From Bacteroidaceae bacterium (lineage in GTDB: Bacteria > Bacteroidota > Bacteroidia > Bacteroidales > Bacteroidaceae), in the NCBI GenBank assembly GCA_017428785.1, contig JAFRQD010000011.1:124001-188000 (forward strand): a stretch of DNA of 64,000 bases, given 5' to 3'. Made by a program: the position numbers and the translations under genes. This document shows, piece after piece, positions 46,958 through 55,862 of the stretch. Position 1 is the stretch's first letter, and every line of letters begins with the position of its first letter. The notes beneath the pieces are model-generated. The model did not search any database and had not been told where the DNA came from. It worked only from the letters and a program-made list of their open reading frames with translations.

Positions 46958-49939
46958 TCAAAAGGCAATCTTCTTCCCGTTGACAATGCTGATGCCCGGT
47001 TGAGGCACATGCAATTGCTGTCCGAGGAGGTTATAAATGCTTTTATTTATATTAGGGTTAACATCCATGTTATTTACCCCTGTTCCATCATTCAGCGACA
47101 GCATATAGGCGTAGAAGATGCCGCCGGTCAAGGTTCCTGTCGGAGAGGTGAGGTGGATGCGGACGCTTTCCTTGCCGCTTGTTCCTTCCTCGGGGATGGG
47201 ATAGCAACGCATCATGAAACGCCCTGGTTCGTTGTGGAGGAGACTTTCGGAAGCTACAAACACATCGTCGCACATGATGTCGAAGTTGCGTGCATCGCCC
47301 TCGTCGCCCCAATATAATATCATCAGATAATTGCGATGTGTCTTGTTGACCTTCATCATCCAGCTCTGCCCTGTTGTGCCCGAGCCGTCGAGCCAAGTGC
47401 GGTTGCGGAAAGAGCCGCTGCCGCCATTGCTCGAATAGCGATGACTCGTGCGTGAAGCAGTCTTCGTCGTCCACATATAATCGACCGTCGCAGAGCCCTC
47501 GGGCACACCTTCCGAGAGAGCCGTATAGACGCCAAACAGGCCGCCGACAATATTGTCAGCATTGGTGGATTGCATCTTTATCGTCACCTTATCTTTGTCC
47601 TTCGTGAGGTCAAAGGGAATAGGATGCCGCATGAAGTAATACTCGTTGGGAGAGAAGTTGTCAACATGTTCATAAGAGAAGACCGTTCCGTCGCAATAGA
47701 TGTCGAAACGGCGGTTGCCTCCATCGCTGCCCCACAGCTTCAAGACAAGGTCGGTGGGGCGAAGAGGGTCAACCTTCATCTCGTAGCTGATCCATCCGTT
47801 CGGAGCATCGCGCCAACCAAGGTCGCTTCCCGTACGCATGTTGCTGCCCTGCAGGTGATGAGATTGTTCGCTTGCGCTGTTGCATATCTTTACCTCATCA
47901 AGGAAATCCATAGGCTGCTGCATCTTGCTGGCATCCGTAGGAATCCATACCAACATGGACGAAGCAGCACGATGGGCACGGGCAAAGTATGGAATCAAAC
48001 GAATCACCTTATCAGATACAACAAGGTCGGCCTCGCTCTGGTTACCGCTTTGTGAACAGGACTTGCCGTTCATGCGAAGCTGTAGCATTCCGCCCTTGAA
48101 AAGAGACGTCAGTGTAGAAGGTGCATTGCCAGCAACACCCGTTGCTCCTTCAGGAATAAAGAGATTGTCGAGCTTGCCACCATTGTCAACGCCCTCAGCA
48201 CAATAGACAATAGGCCCGCGCTCGTAGGAACAGAGACCTTTGTTGGTCTTCAAATTCTCGTTAGAGACAACCTGATGCACATCCATCGGAAGCGATATAC
48301 TTACTTCGTCGCCAGCCTTCCAGTCATTGTGCAAAAGAGCATATCCGTCCTGTACTGTATAGCTGACCTCTTCGCCGTTCAGCTTGATGACAACAGGCGT
48401 CGTTGTCGGGTTCACATAGGAATAGAGGTCGCTCTGGGCGGGCTTGTTTACAGCCCAACCAGGGATGCGAACCTTCAACGTCTTGCTCCCTGCACCTTGC
48501 CCCTCAACACTATTGAATGTCAGCTTCATGTCGCCCCTGAAAGGATAAGAGCCGGTAACGGTAATACCAAATGCGGCATCGCCAACAGTTGCCGTTGCCG
48601 TACTTGCCACAAAGAGGTTCCAATAGAGGGCATCATCGTCGGTGGCATAGATGTAGCCAGGAACAGAAGGGATGAGTCGGCAGAGGTTTGTGGGGCAGCA
48701 ACTTGTGCCGAACCATTCCGGACGAGGATCTCCCCTTTCGCTCGTAGCCAAGCGGTTGGGATAATAGAATGTCTTGCCCGCAATGCCATAGCCGTCCAAT
48801 ACAGTATTATATAATGCACGTTCGAGCATATCAATGTACTTGCCCTCACCATGCAAGCGGAACATGCGGAGGTTGAACATGCTGCCTGCCACCGAAGCAC
48901 AGGTCTCACAATAGGCCGATGCATTCGGAAGCTCATAATCCTCGCCGAAAGCCTCGTTGTTGTCGCGAGCACCGAAGCCTCCGGTGATATAGAACTTCTT
49001 GCTTGCAATGTTGTCCCAAATGGCCTTTACTGCCGTCTCGTAAGCCTCATCGCCTGAGTAACGCACCCAATCCGCCATACCACTATAGAAGTACATTGCA
49101 CGAACTGCATGGCCTTCGGCAGAGCGTTGCTCAACAGCAGGCAAATGGTCTTGCCAATACTTACCGTTCACGCGCTGGTCACCGCTTGATGGGTCGAACT
49201 TGCGGATGCCTCGACAATCGAGAAAGAACTTGCAGCCCTGCAGGTATCGCTCGTCTCGCGTCAACTCGTAGAGGCGAACAAGAGCCATCTCGACAACCGC
49301 ATGACCAGGAGCCATCTTGATGCCGTCCTCGTTGAAGACGCTCAGCATATTGTCCGCAGCCTTCTTGGCACAGTTCAACAGCTTGTCCTTGCTCGTAGCC
49401 TGATAGTAGGCAATTGCAGCCTCGACGAGTTCCGCCACATTGAATGTCTCGTGGGAAAGGTTCCAGTCGCTCGTCCACTTCTCACCGTTGTACCAAGGAT
49501 GCAGAGGGTTGTGGATGGTGAAGTTTGTCTGAATGTAGCCGTCAGGCTCCTGAGCAGAACAGATAAGGTCAATAACCCCATCGCAATACTCTTCGAGGCT
49601 GGCATTGGCCTGAGTCGTCAGCACATACGAAGCGCCCTCCAACACCTTATATACTTCCGCATCGTCATACGGATTGCCTGACTGGAAAGTAAGGTCGCCC
49701 ACTTTCGCTTCGCCACTCACAATCTTGCCAGCATACTCAAAGTTGCGGAGCTGACCGGCATCCGTACACTTCTGGAAAGCATAGCGAATCGTCGTGTTTC
49801 GCATCACATCAAGGCGTTGTTTCCAAAACAAGTCCTTCACTTGCACATCAGTAAAAGGCACTTGCTTAATCTCACCGGCTGCCGCAACATTAAGGCTATA
49901 GACGAGCACACAGACGAAAGTAACAAGAATCTTTTTCAT
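46958..49939 (-). CDS. secreted GH127 beta-L-arabinofuranosidase with two C-terminal repeats
   Basis: The 993-residue protein starts at ATG 49939 (MKKILVTFVCVLVYSLNVAAA, a signal peptide); upstream in-frame starts run into lpxH. The GH127 domain (about 25-640) has the zinc/nucleophile residues known from HypBA1: ETC in YCETCASVAG and the Cys pair in GTSCCPTN. These enzymes release beta-L-arabinofuranose from plant glycoproteins. Two homologous beta-sandwich repeats follow (about 692-808 and 820-946, the first with LRPTDLVLKLWGSDGGNRRFDIYCD, the second with NYLMILYWGDEGDARNFDIMCD), resembling the DUF6805-type modules of such enzymes. The tail is IYNLLGQQ...PGISIVNGKK. It begins 25 bp after lpxH and so may be read through from that string. 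Confidence 0.9.
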   Translation of the reverse strand: MKKILVTFVCVLVYSLNVAAAGEIKQVPFTDVQVKDLFWKQRLDVMRNTTIRYAFQKCTDAGQLRNFEYAGKIVSGEAKVGDLTFQSGNPYDDAEVYKVLEGASYVLTTQANASLEEYCDGVIDLICSAQEPDGYIQTNFTIHNPLHPWYNGEKWTSDWNLSHETFNVAELVEAAIAYYQATSKDKLLNCAKKAADNMLSVFNEDGIKMAPGHAVVEMALVRLYELTRDERYLQGCKFFLDCRGIRKFDPSSGDQRVNGKYWQDHLPAVEQRSAEGHAVRAMYFYSGMADWVRYSGDEAYETAVKAIWDNIASKKFYITGGFGARDNNEAFGEDYELPNASAYCETCASVAGSMFNLRMFRLHGEGKYIDMLERALYNTVLDGYGIAGKTFYYPNRLATSERGDPRPEWFGTSCCPTNLCRLIPSVPGYIYATDDDALYWNLFVASTATATVGDAAFGITVTGSYPFRGDMKLTFNSVEGQGAGSKTLKVRIPGWAVNKPAQSDLYSYVNPTTTPVVIKLNGEEVSYTVQDGYALLHNDWKAGDEVSISLPMDVHQVVSNENLKTNKGLCSYERGPIVYCAEGVDNGGKLDNLFIPEGATGVAGNAPSTLTSLFKGGMLQLRMNGKSCSQSGNQSEADLVVSDKVIRLIPYFARAHRAASSMLVWIPTDASKMQQPMDFLDEVKICNSASEQSHHLQGSNMRTGSDLGWRDAPNGWISYEMKVDPLRPTDLVLKLWGSDGGNRRFDIYCDGTVFSYEHVDNFSPNEYYFMRHPIPFDLTKDKDKVTIKMQSTNADNIVGGLFGVYTALSEGVPEGSATVDYMWTTKTASRTSHRYSSNGGSGSFRNRTWLDGSGTTGQSWMMKVNKTHRNYLMILYWGDEGDARNFDIMCDDVFVASESLLHNEPGRFMMRCYPIPEEGTSGKESVRIHLTSPTGTLTGGIFYAYMLSLNDGTGVNNMDVNPNINKSIYNLLGQQLHVPQPGISIVNGKKIAF

Positions 49940-49964
49940 ATTCTTTCTTACCTTATATATATAA

Positions 49965-50723
49965 TTACAAAGGCGCTTCACCTTCAGTATAACTCTCAAG
50001 GTAAAGTCCTTCTCCATCATAAACGGCATAGGTGAACTGCGTAATCCAGTCGCCAAGAATAATGAGACGAGTCTGATGACTGAGAGCAAGGTCGAGTTCA
50101 ATGTGACGATGCCCGAAGATGAAGAAATCAACCTCTGGATGCTCCTTCAGATATTGCTTTGCAAAGAGAACCAACGGCTCCTTGTCCTCTCCCTGATAAG
50201 GCGCCTCTGCGTTATGCTTCATGCGGCTGTGCTTTGCCCAATTGAGGCCAAAACGCATACCCAAGGCAGGATGCAGCCAACGGAATGCCCATTGGCAGAA
50301 CTTATTGTGGAAGATGTTTCTAAGGAAACGAAACTTCCAATCACTATCGCCAAGACCATCGCCATGAGCAAGATAGAACGTCTGGTCGCCTATCTCAACA
50401 GTCAGTGCGCTTCGATGCAGAATAACACCACATTCCCTCTCCAGATAGTTGAGACACCAGATATCGTGATTACCGGTAAAGTAATGCACCTCAATGCCCA
50501 TATCGGTCAGTTCGCTAACCTTACCGAGGAAGCGAGTAAAGCCTTTGGGTACAACACTCTGATATTCGAACCAGAAGTCGAACATATCGCCAAGCATATA
50601 GATGGCGCCTGCCTTCCCTTTAATCTCATCGAGGAAGCGCACCAAGCGTCTCTCCTGTTGGCGACGATGCTTGATTGCAAGGCTCCCCAAATGGGCATCG
50701 CATATAAAATAAATGTTCTTCAT
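49965..50723 (-). CDS. lpxH: UDP-2,3-diacylglucosamine diphosphatase family phosphoesterase
   Basis: The 252-residue calcineurin-like enzyme has ICDAHLG, MLGDMFDFW, TGNHDIW, HGDGLG and FGHRH metal motifs, the pattern of LpxH, which makes lipid X in lipid A synthesis. The family in Bacteroidetes includes LpxH itself and close homologues, so the assignment is likely rather than proven. It lies in a minus-strand housekeeping string (hisS to GH127). Confidence 0.85.
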   Translation of the reverse strand: MKNIYFICDAHLGSLAIKHRRQQERRLVRFLDEIKGKAGAIYMLGDMFDFWFEYQSVVPKGFTRFLGKVSELTDMGIEVHYFTGNHDIWCLNYLERECGVILHRSALTVEIGDQTFYLAHGDGLGDSDWKFRFLRNIFHNKFCQWAFRWLHPALGMRFGLNWAKHSRMKHNAEAPYQGEDKEPLVLFAKQYLKEHPEVDFFIFGHRHIELDLALSHQTRLIILGDWITQFTYAVYDGEGLYLESYTEGEAPL

Positions 50724-50760
50724 CGCTCTGTGTTCTTTACTTTTTCACCTTTTCAACTTT

Positions 50761-51099
50761 TCACAGGAATCCAAGCTCCATTTTTGCTTCTTCGCTCATC
50801 ATGTCCTTGTCCCACTCAGGTTCGAAGACGAGGTTGACCTCCACCTTTTCTAAGCCTGTAATGGTCTCGAGTTTTTGTCGCACGTCTTCGACAATGAAGT
50901 CAGCCGCAGGGCAATTGGGTGCCGTCAGCGTCATATCGACGCTCAATTCGGTGTTGTCTTCGTTTAGCTCAACACGATAGATGAGCCCGAGGTCGTATAT
51001 GTTGACGGGTATCTCTGGGTCGAAGACGGTCTTGAGCACCTCTATCACCCGCTCTTGCATCTCCAGTTCGGAGTTGACTTCCTTCGATTTACTATTCAT
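50761..51099 (-). CDS. MIP18/SufT-like iron-sulfur assembly factor
   Basis: The 112-residue protein is a DUF59 protein: VFDPEIPVNIYDLGLIY and LTAPNCPAADFI, with the conserved Cys of the family. Relatives (SufT, PaaD, MIP18) help mature Fe-S proteins. Its ATG overlaps the radC stop (51096-51099), so they are co-translated. No suf genes are next to it. Confidence 0.88.
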   Translation of the reverse strand: MNSKSKEVNSELEMQERVIEVLKTVFDPEIPVNIYDLGLIYRVELNEDNTELSVDMTLTAPNCPAADFIVEDVRQKLETITGLEKVEVNLVFEPEWDKDMMSEEAKMELGFL

Positions 51100-51776
51100 A
51101 TCTTTCCGTTTTCTTGATAACTGTAATAGTCGTTCCCTGCAAAGATGACATGATCAACAAGGCGAATGCCAACTGCTTGGCAGGCTTCTGCTGCTCTCTT
51201 GGTCAGGTTGTCGTCTTCCCGACTTGGATTAGTTCGGCCGCTTGGATGATTGTGACAAAGCACGACGGCAACGGCCTGCCCTAGAATCGCTTCTCGCAAC
51301 AGGCAGCGGACATCGACAGAAGCACCTGCAATGCCGCCTCTGCTGAGCAGTGCCGAGCCCTTGACTGCCATGCCTTGGTCGAGCAGAAGAAGGTGGCATT
51401 CCTCTATCGGCAAGTCCTGCATTTTGTGTTTGAAGTATTCGAATGTATCGGCAGAACTGCTGATGCGCATACGCTTCGGCAAATCCTCCTTAAGGCGCTG
51501 GTTGGCCAGTTGACAGGCAGCAACTATCGTCACCGCCTTTGCTTCACCAATACCCTCATAGCGCATCAACTCCTGAACGGAAGCTTTGGCAAGAGACATA
51601 AGGCTGTCTCCGTAGTCAGAAAGAATGGTACGCATGATATCGACTGCCGATTTGCCAGGCACACCGCTTCCAATAAGGATTGCCAGCAACTCAGCCGTAC
51701 TGAGAGTAGCAGCACCATTGGCAAGCAAACGCTCGCGAGGCCTGTCTTCCGGAGCCCAATTCTTTATCGCCTTCAT
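51096..51776 (-). CDS. radC: RadC/YsxA-family JAB-domain protein
   Basis: The 226-residue protein has an N-terminal helix-hairpin-helix region (about 1-90) and a JAMM metalloprotease-like domain with HNHPSGRTNPSREDD. Despite the name, a DNA repair role is not established; homologues also ride on mobile elements. Here it is in a stable housekeeping context with a full-length size. Confidence 0.92.
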   Translation of the reverse strand: MKAIKNWAPEDRPRERLLANGAATLSTAELLAILIGSGVPGKSAVDIMRTILSDYGDSLMSLAKASVQELMRYEGIGEAKAVTIVAACQLANQRLKEDLPKRMRISSSADTFEYFKHKMQDLPIEECHLLLLDQGMAVKGSALLSRGGIAGASVDVRCLLREAILGQAVAVVLCHNHPSGRTNPSREDDNLTKRAAEACQAVGIRLVDHVIFAGNDYYSYQENGKI

Positions 51777-51838
51777 CTCTATATCACGTTTTCTTTTGCC
51801 TGAAAGTCTGTTGTCTGTTGTCCGTCGTCCGTTGTCTT

Positions 51839-52930
51839 CTATTCGTAAAAGTTTTCTTTAAACGCCTGCAGTTCCTCGTTCCTTCCGCAAACGCACCTCA
51901 GCCACCAAGCACGGATGAAACCTGTTCCGTACCCAATCAGCTGGATGAAACTTGCCCAAATCGACAGGAAGCCTATCTTTGCGCTCTTGTTTCTGATGGA
52001 ACTATCCACGAATACGAGCAACGAGAAAAGCAGCAAGGGAAGCAAAGCCAAGAGCATAATTGCCGCTCCTATAAAGGCAACGATGAGCCCCATGTTACAG
52101 CCTGTGCCTCCGAAGAAACCTGTATATAGGCCAAGTCCCGTGAAGACCAGACCGACAAGGAACAGGAGCAAGCAAAGGAAGACGCCAATCGTGAACACAG
52201 CTGGCAGCAGATGCACGAGCTTCAGACTTCCTTTGTGCCTTTTCATCAAGTTGATGCGAGCAATTCCCGAGTTGTGAACTTGCTTGAAGAACTTCTTGAA
52301 GTCGGTTCTGCGCTTGTGCCAAACCCATGCTTCCGGGAAGAGACGGCAACTCGCTCCACTCTTGTAGATGCGCAGGCTCAAGTCGATATCTTCGCCGAAT
52401 CGCATGGAAGAGAAGCCGCCGAGCTGTCGGTAGAGGCTGCGACGAATGCCAAGATTGAAGGAACGCGGATAGAACTTCTTGTCCATTTGCTTCTTTCCGC
52501 CACGAATGCCGCCAGTCGTGATGAACGAGGTCATGCTGTAGCTGATGGCCTTTTGCACAGGGGTGAAGCTCTCGTGAGCACGGTCCGGACCGCCCCAAGC
52601 ATCACATTCCTTCCTGTCTAACTCAGCCTCGACTTCTTTCAGAAAGTCTGGCGGCAAGACGCAATCGCTGTCGAGAAAGATAAGAAACTCGCCCTGACTA
52701 CGTTCTGCTGCATAGTTCCTTGTCGGACCAGGCCCGCTGTTCTCCTTCGTGTAATAGCGGAGCTGAAGCTTGCCGGCATACTTGTGGACGACGCTTTCGC
52801 AGGGTTTGGTCGAGCCATCCTCAACGATGACAACCTCCATATCCTTGAAGGTTTGCTCCGTCAGGCTTTGAAGCAGTTCGTCAACCTCATCAGGACGATT
52901 ATATACGGGCACTATAATTGAGTACTTCAT
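51839..52930 (-). CDS. family 2 glycosyltransferase, membrane-anchored
   Basis: The 363-residue protein starts SIIVPVYNRPDEVDELLQSL, has VIVEDGS and a FLDSDC (DxD) motif for sugar-nucleotide binding (about 90-95), and ends with 3 membrane helices (about 235-340). GT2 enzymes of this form build surface glycans or glycolipids; the acceptor is unknown. It abuts the RsmI-like gene (adjacent stop and start). The spacer to radC holds GTTGTCCGTCGTCCGTTGTC repeats. Confidence 0.88.
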   Translation of the reverse strand: MKYSIIVPVYNRPDEVDELLQSLTEQTFKDMEVVIVEDGSTKPCESVVHKYAGKLQLRYYTKENSGPGPTRNYAAERSQGEFLIFLDSDCVLPPDFLKEVEAELDRKECDAWGGPDRAHESFTPVQKAISYSMTSFITTGGIRGGKKQMDKKFYPRSFNLGIRRSLYRQLGGFSSMRFGEDIDLSLRIYKSGASCRLFPEAWVWHKRRTDFKKFFKQVHNSGIARINLMKRHKGSLKLVHLLPAVFTIGVFLCLLLFLVGLVFTGLGLYTGFFGGTGCNMGLIVAFIGAAIMLLALLPLLLFSLLVFVDSSIRNKSAKIGFLSIWASFIQLIGYGTGFIRAWWLRCVCGRNEELQAFKENFYE

Positions 52931-53638
52931 TTACTTGTTAATTAGGAAAATGGCTGGAATCTTGCTCAGATAGGGCAGTTTAGTTTTCTTCCATTCCGAG
53001 ATTGGGAGGGTTTGGATAAACTCGTCTTTGGTCGTGATGCCGGCAGCTATGCAGAGGCGTGTCTGCGGACGAAGGGTGCTGAGAAGTGCTTGGAACATCT
53101 TCTCGTTGCGGTATGGTGTCTCGATGAAAAGTTGTGTCTGTCCTTCTGTCCACGCTCTTGATTCGAGGGCTTTCAGTCGTTTTGCTCGATCCGAAGCGTC
53201 AACAGGGAGATATCCATTGAAGGCGAAGCTCTGTCCGCCCAGTCCACTACTCATCACAGCCATTATCATGCTGTTCGGACCTACAAGAGGAACAACTCGC
53301 AACCCTTCCCGCTGAGCAATCCTAACAATGTCTGCTCCTGGGTCGGCTACTGCCGGACAGCCTGCTTCGCTGATAACTCCGACAGGTTTTCCCTCGCGAA
53401 GCGGCTGCAGATATTGGCTGAACTGCTTCTCGTCGGCGTGCTTGCCCATCTCGAAGAACGTGCAATCGTCGATGGGAAAGGCTTTGTCGGTCTGTCGAAG
53501 GAAACGCCGTGCGGAGCGGATATTCTCGACGACAAAATGCCTGATGCCCATGATGACCTCATGATTGTAAGGGGGCAAGACCTGATCTATCGAGGTCTCA
53601 CCAAGCGTTACAGGTATGAGATAAAGGGCTGCGAGCAT
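52931..53638 (-). CDS. SAM-dependent (RsmI-like) tetrapyrrole-methylase-family protein
   Basis: The 235-residue protein has the RsmI/tetrapyrrole-methylase hallmarks: LYLIPVTLG at the N-terminus (instead of LYVVATPIGN) and VGVISEAGCPAVADPGADIV. RsmI methylates 16S rRNA C1402. This shorter form with an atypical N-terminus is a Bacteroidetes paralogue whose exact target is uncertain. Directly upstream of the GT2 gene in one transcript. Confidence 0.85.
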   Translation of the reverse strand: MLAALYLIPVTLGETSIDQVLPPYNHEVIMGIRHFVVENIRSARRFLRQTDKAFPIDDCTFFEMGKHADEKQFSQYLQPLREGKPVGVISEAGCPAVADPGADIVRIAQREGLRVVPLVGPNSMIMAVMSSGLGGQSFAFNGYLPVDASDRAKRLKALESRAWTEGQTQLFIETPYRNEKMFQALLSTLRPQTRLCIAAGITTKDEFIQTLPISEWKKTKLPYLSKIPAIFLINK

Positions 53639-53645
53639 TTATTTA

Positions 53646-53745
53646 ATTGAAGATTGAAAATTGAAAATTGAATATAAAGAAGTCCTCTGATTGAAGATTG
53701 AAAATTGAAAATTGAATATAAAGAAGTCCTCTAATTGAAGATTGA
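53646..53745. repeat. 44-bp tandem duplication of an AT-rich repeat
   Basis: A 44-bp unit starting ATTGAAGATTGAAAATTGAA and ending AAGAAGTCCTCT begins at 53646 and again at 53690, with one visible difference (G/A at the end), followed by a partial third copy. 44 is twice 22, perhaps by chance. Confidence 0.85.
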
Positions 53746-53755
53746 AGATTCAGAA

Positions 53756-55192
53756 TTAAGAGTTGATGGATGCTGCGATGTCTTCTGGCGAGACGAGTTT
53801 CTGCTCGCCGCTTGTCATGTTCTTGAGCATCACCTTTCCTGCCTGCATTTCTGTCTCGCCGGTCATGACGACGAAGGGAATGCCTTTCTGGTTGGCATAC
53901 TGCATCTGCTTCTTCATCTTGCTGGCATCGGGATAGATTTCACAACGGATGCCTTGTCCGCGAAGCTGTGAGATGATGGGAAGCGAATAGTCGGTTTCCT
54001 TCTCGCCAAAGTTGATGAAGAGCACCTGAGTAGCCGTCGTGACTGCTTCCGGGTAAAGGTTCAGCTGATTGAGGACGTCGTAGATGCGGTCCGCACCAAA
54101 GCTAATCCCCACTCCGCTCAGGCCGGGCATACCGAAGATGCCAGTCAAGTTGTCATAGCGACCGCCTCCCGTGATGCTTCCTATCTCGACATCCAGGGCT
54201 TTCACCTCGAAGATGCAGCCCGTATAATAGTTGAGACCGCGTGCAAGCGTCAGGTCGAGTTCAAGATTAGGGGCAAGGGGCGAGGGGCACGGGGCAAGAG
54301 GATTGCTTGGGCTGGATGTATTCTCTTGCTCCTTGCTCCTTGCTCCTTTAAACTTGTTCAGCACATATTCCACCTCGTCTATGCCTTTCTGTCCGACCTC
54401 GCTGCCAGCCAAGACCTCGCGCATCGTCAGTATCTTCTCCTCGTTCGTGCCGCTGAGGTTGATGATGGGCTGCAGCTTCTGAATGGCTTCTTCGCTGATA
54501 CCGTCCTCGCGAAGCTCTTCGTTCACGGCATCGAGACCTATCTTGTCGAGCTTGTCGATGGCAACGGTGATATCCACTATCTTGTCGGCCTCGCCAATCA
54601 TCTCTGCTATGCCTGAGAGAATCTTGCGGTTGTTTATCTTGATGCAAACGCGGATTCCGAAACGACGGAACACCTCATCGACAATCTGCATCAGTTCCAC
54701 TTCGCAGAGCAGCGAGTCGCTTCCCACCACATCGGCATCACATTGATAGAACTCGCGATAACGTCCTTTCTGAGGTCTGTCGGCTCGCCAAACGGGTTGA
54801 ATCTGATAACGACGGAAAGGCAAAGCCAGTTCCTCACGATGCTGCACGACATAACGGGCGAAGGGAACAGTCAAGTCGTATCTGAGACCCTTTTCGCAGA
54901 GTTGGGCAGCAAGGTGGCCTGTAGCGCCATTTGCAAGGTCTTCGGTAGAGATGCCACGCAGGAAGTCGCCGCTGTTCAGTATCTTGAAGAGCAGTTTGTC
55001 GCCTTCTTCGCCGTACTTGCCCATCAGGGTTGAGAGGTTCTCCATCGCAGGTGTCTCGATTTGCTCGAAGCCATAGAGGGAATAGACCTCGCGAATCGTG
55101 TTGAAGATGTAGTTACGCCGTGACATTTCCTGCGGACCGAAGTCACGAGTTCCTTTTGGTATGCTTGGTTTTTGCGCCATATTATTTGACAT
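53756..55192 (-). CDS. hisS: histidyl-tRNA synthetase with repeat-derived insert
   Basis: The class II synthetase (478 residues from ATG 55192; 474 from ATG 55180, [10 protein letters not shown], which is also plausible) has motif 1-3 regions and the histidine-specific [14 protein letters not shown]. Bases 54268-54348 code [25 protein letters not shown], placed between the insertion domain (YVLNKFKG) and [10 protein letters not shown]. This stretch is made of GGGGCAAGGGGCGAGG and CTTGCTCCTTGCTCC repeats and is absent from normal HisRS. It lies on a surface-exposed connection, so activity is probably kept. Confidence 0.95.
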   Translation of the reverse strand: MSNNMAQKPSIPKGTRDFGPQEMSRRNYIFNTIREVYSLYGFEQIETPAMENLSTLMGKYGEEGDKLLFKILNSGDFLRGISTEDLANGATGHLAAQLCEKGLRYDLTVPFARYVVQHREELALPFRRYQIQPVWRADRPQKGRYREFYQCDADVVGSDSLLCEVELMQIVDEVFRRFGIRVCIKINNRKILSGIAEMIGEADKIVDITVAIDKLDKIGLDAVNEELREDGISEEAIQKLQPIINLSGTNEEKILTMREVLAGSEVGQKGIDEVEYVLNKFKGARSKEQENTSSPSNPLAPCPSPLAPNLELDLTLARGLNYYTGCIFEVKALDVEIGSITGGGRYDNLTGIFGMPGLSGVGISFGADRIYDVLNQLNLYPEAVTTATQVLFINFGEKETDYSLPIISQLRGQGIRCEIYPDASKMKKQMQYANQKGIPFVVMTGETEMQAGKVMLKNMTSGEQKLVSPEDIAASINS

Positions 55193-55246
55193 TTAAACTA
55201 TTTGACAATTTACATTCATCGTAATGAACTTTCAGTTTTCCGAACA

Positions 55247-55254
55247 CAAAGTTA
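55247..55254 (-). promoter_or_regulatory. -7 box of hisS
   Basis: TAACTTTG on the minus strand, about 55-65 bp before the hisS start. Confidence 0.65.
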
Positions 55255-55477
55255 CGAAGAATAATTGAAAAATAAGAAAAAGAGCCAAGTTTTTTGCAAA
55301 AAAACATGTTTCTTGTGTGTCTGGATGAAACAACAAATCGATTTGGCAAAAGAAAAATCAATAATGCGGACACATGAGAAAAGCGACGAAACGAAAGCCG
55401 AAATCGCGAAAAAATCTTTACATAATTTGGGGACAATTCTTGAGATTATGGGACACACAGCACAATGAAAGATGAAA

Positions 55478-55570
55478 CGTAACATGTGAAGTTTGCAAAC
55501 ATCACACGTGAAGTTTGTAAACACGACACGTGAAGTTCACCGATTCCACACGTGGAATTTGGTCCAAAAA
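55478..55570. repeat. 22-bp dyad array (CACACGTGAAGTTTG type)
   Basis: ATGTG, ACGTG, ACGTG, ACGTG start at 55484, 55506, 55528 and 55550, exactly 22 bp apart; the units share CACGTGAAGTTTG. It lies between the divergent hisS and coiled-coil promoters. The rest of 55255-55834 shows no gene or structure I can support. Confidence 0.88.
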
Positions 55571-55834
55571 TGTGCGCCGATTTGCAACATCACACAAAGA
55601 AATTGCAATTATTTTGCTTTGCGTCTCAAAACTCGATTTTATAGCATGTTGATTTTCAGCAGCAATTCGATTTAAGCTCATTTTTCGCATTTAGGGTAGA
55701 TTTGTGCCAGCCAACAAAAAAGAACGCGTCTGTGAGCGTTTGATGGGAAAAAGTTCTTACATTCTCATCTGCAAAAAGGACGAATCATCATGATGTAATT
55801 TTCAATTTTTCTTTTTTAATTTTTAATTTCTTCG

Positions 55835-55842
55835 TATCTTTG
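55835..55842 (+). promoter_or_regulatory. -7 box of the zinc-hook coiled-coil gene
   Basis: TATCTTTG, followed by CAGG; the leader to ATG 55863 is about 15 bp. Confidence 0.7.
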
Positions 55843-55862
55843 CAGGCGAAAAACCATAAGCT

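Noticed and set aside
55478-55570. Possible CRISPR array from regular 22-bp spacing
   Set aside because: The units are head-to-tail and degenerate, without unique spacers between identical repeats, and no cas genes are present.
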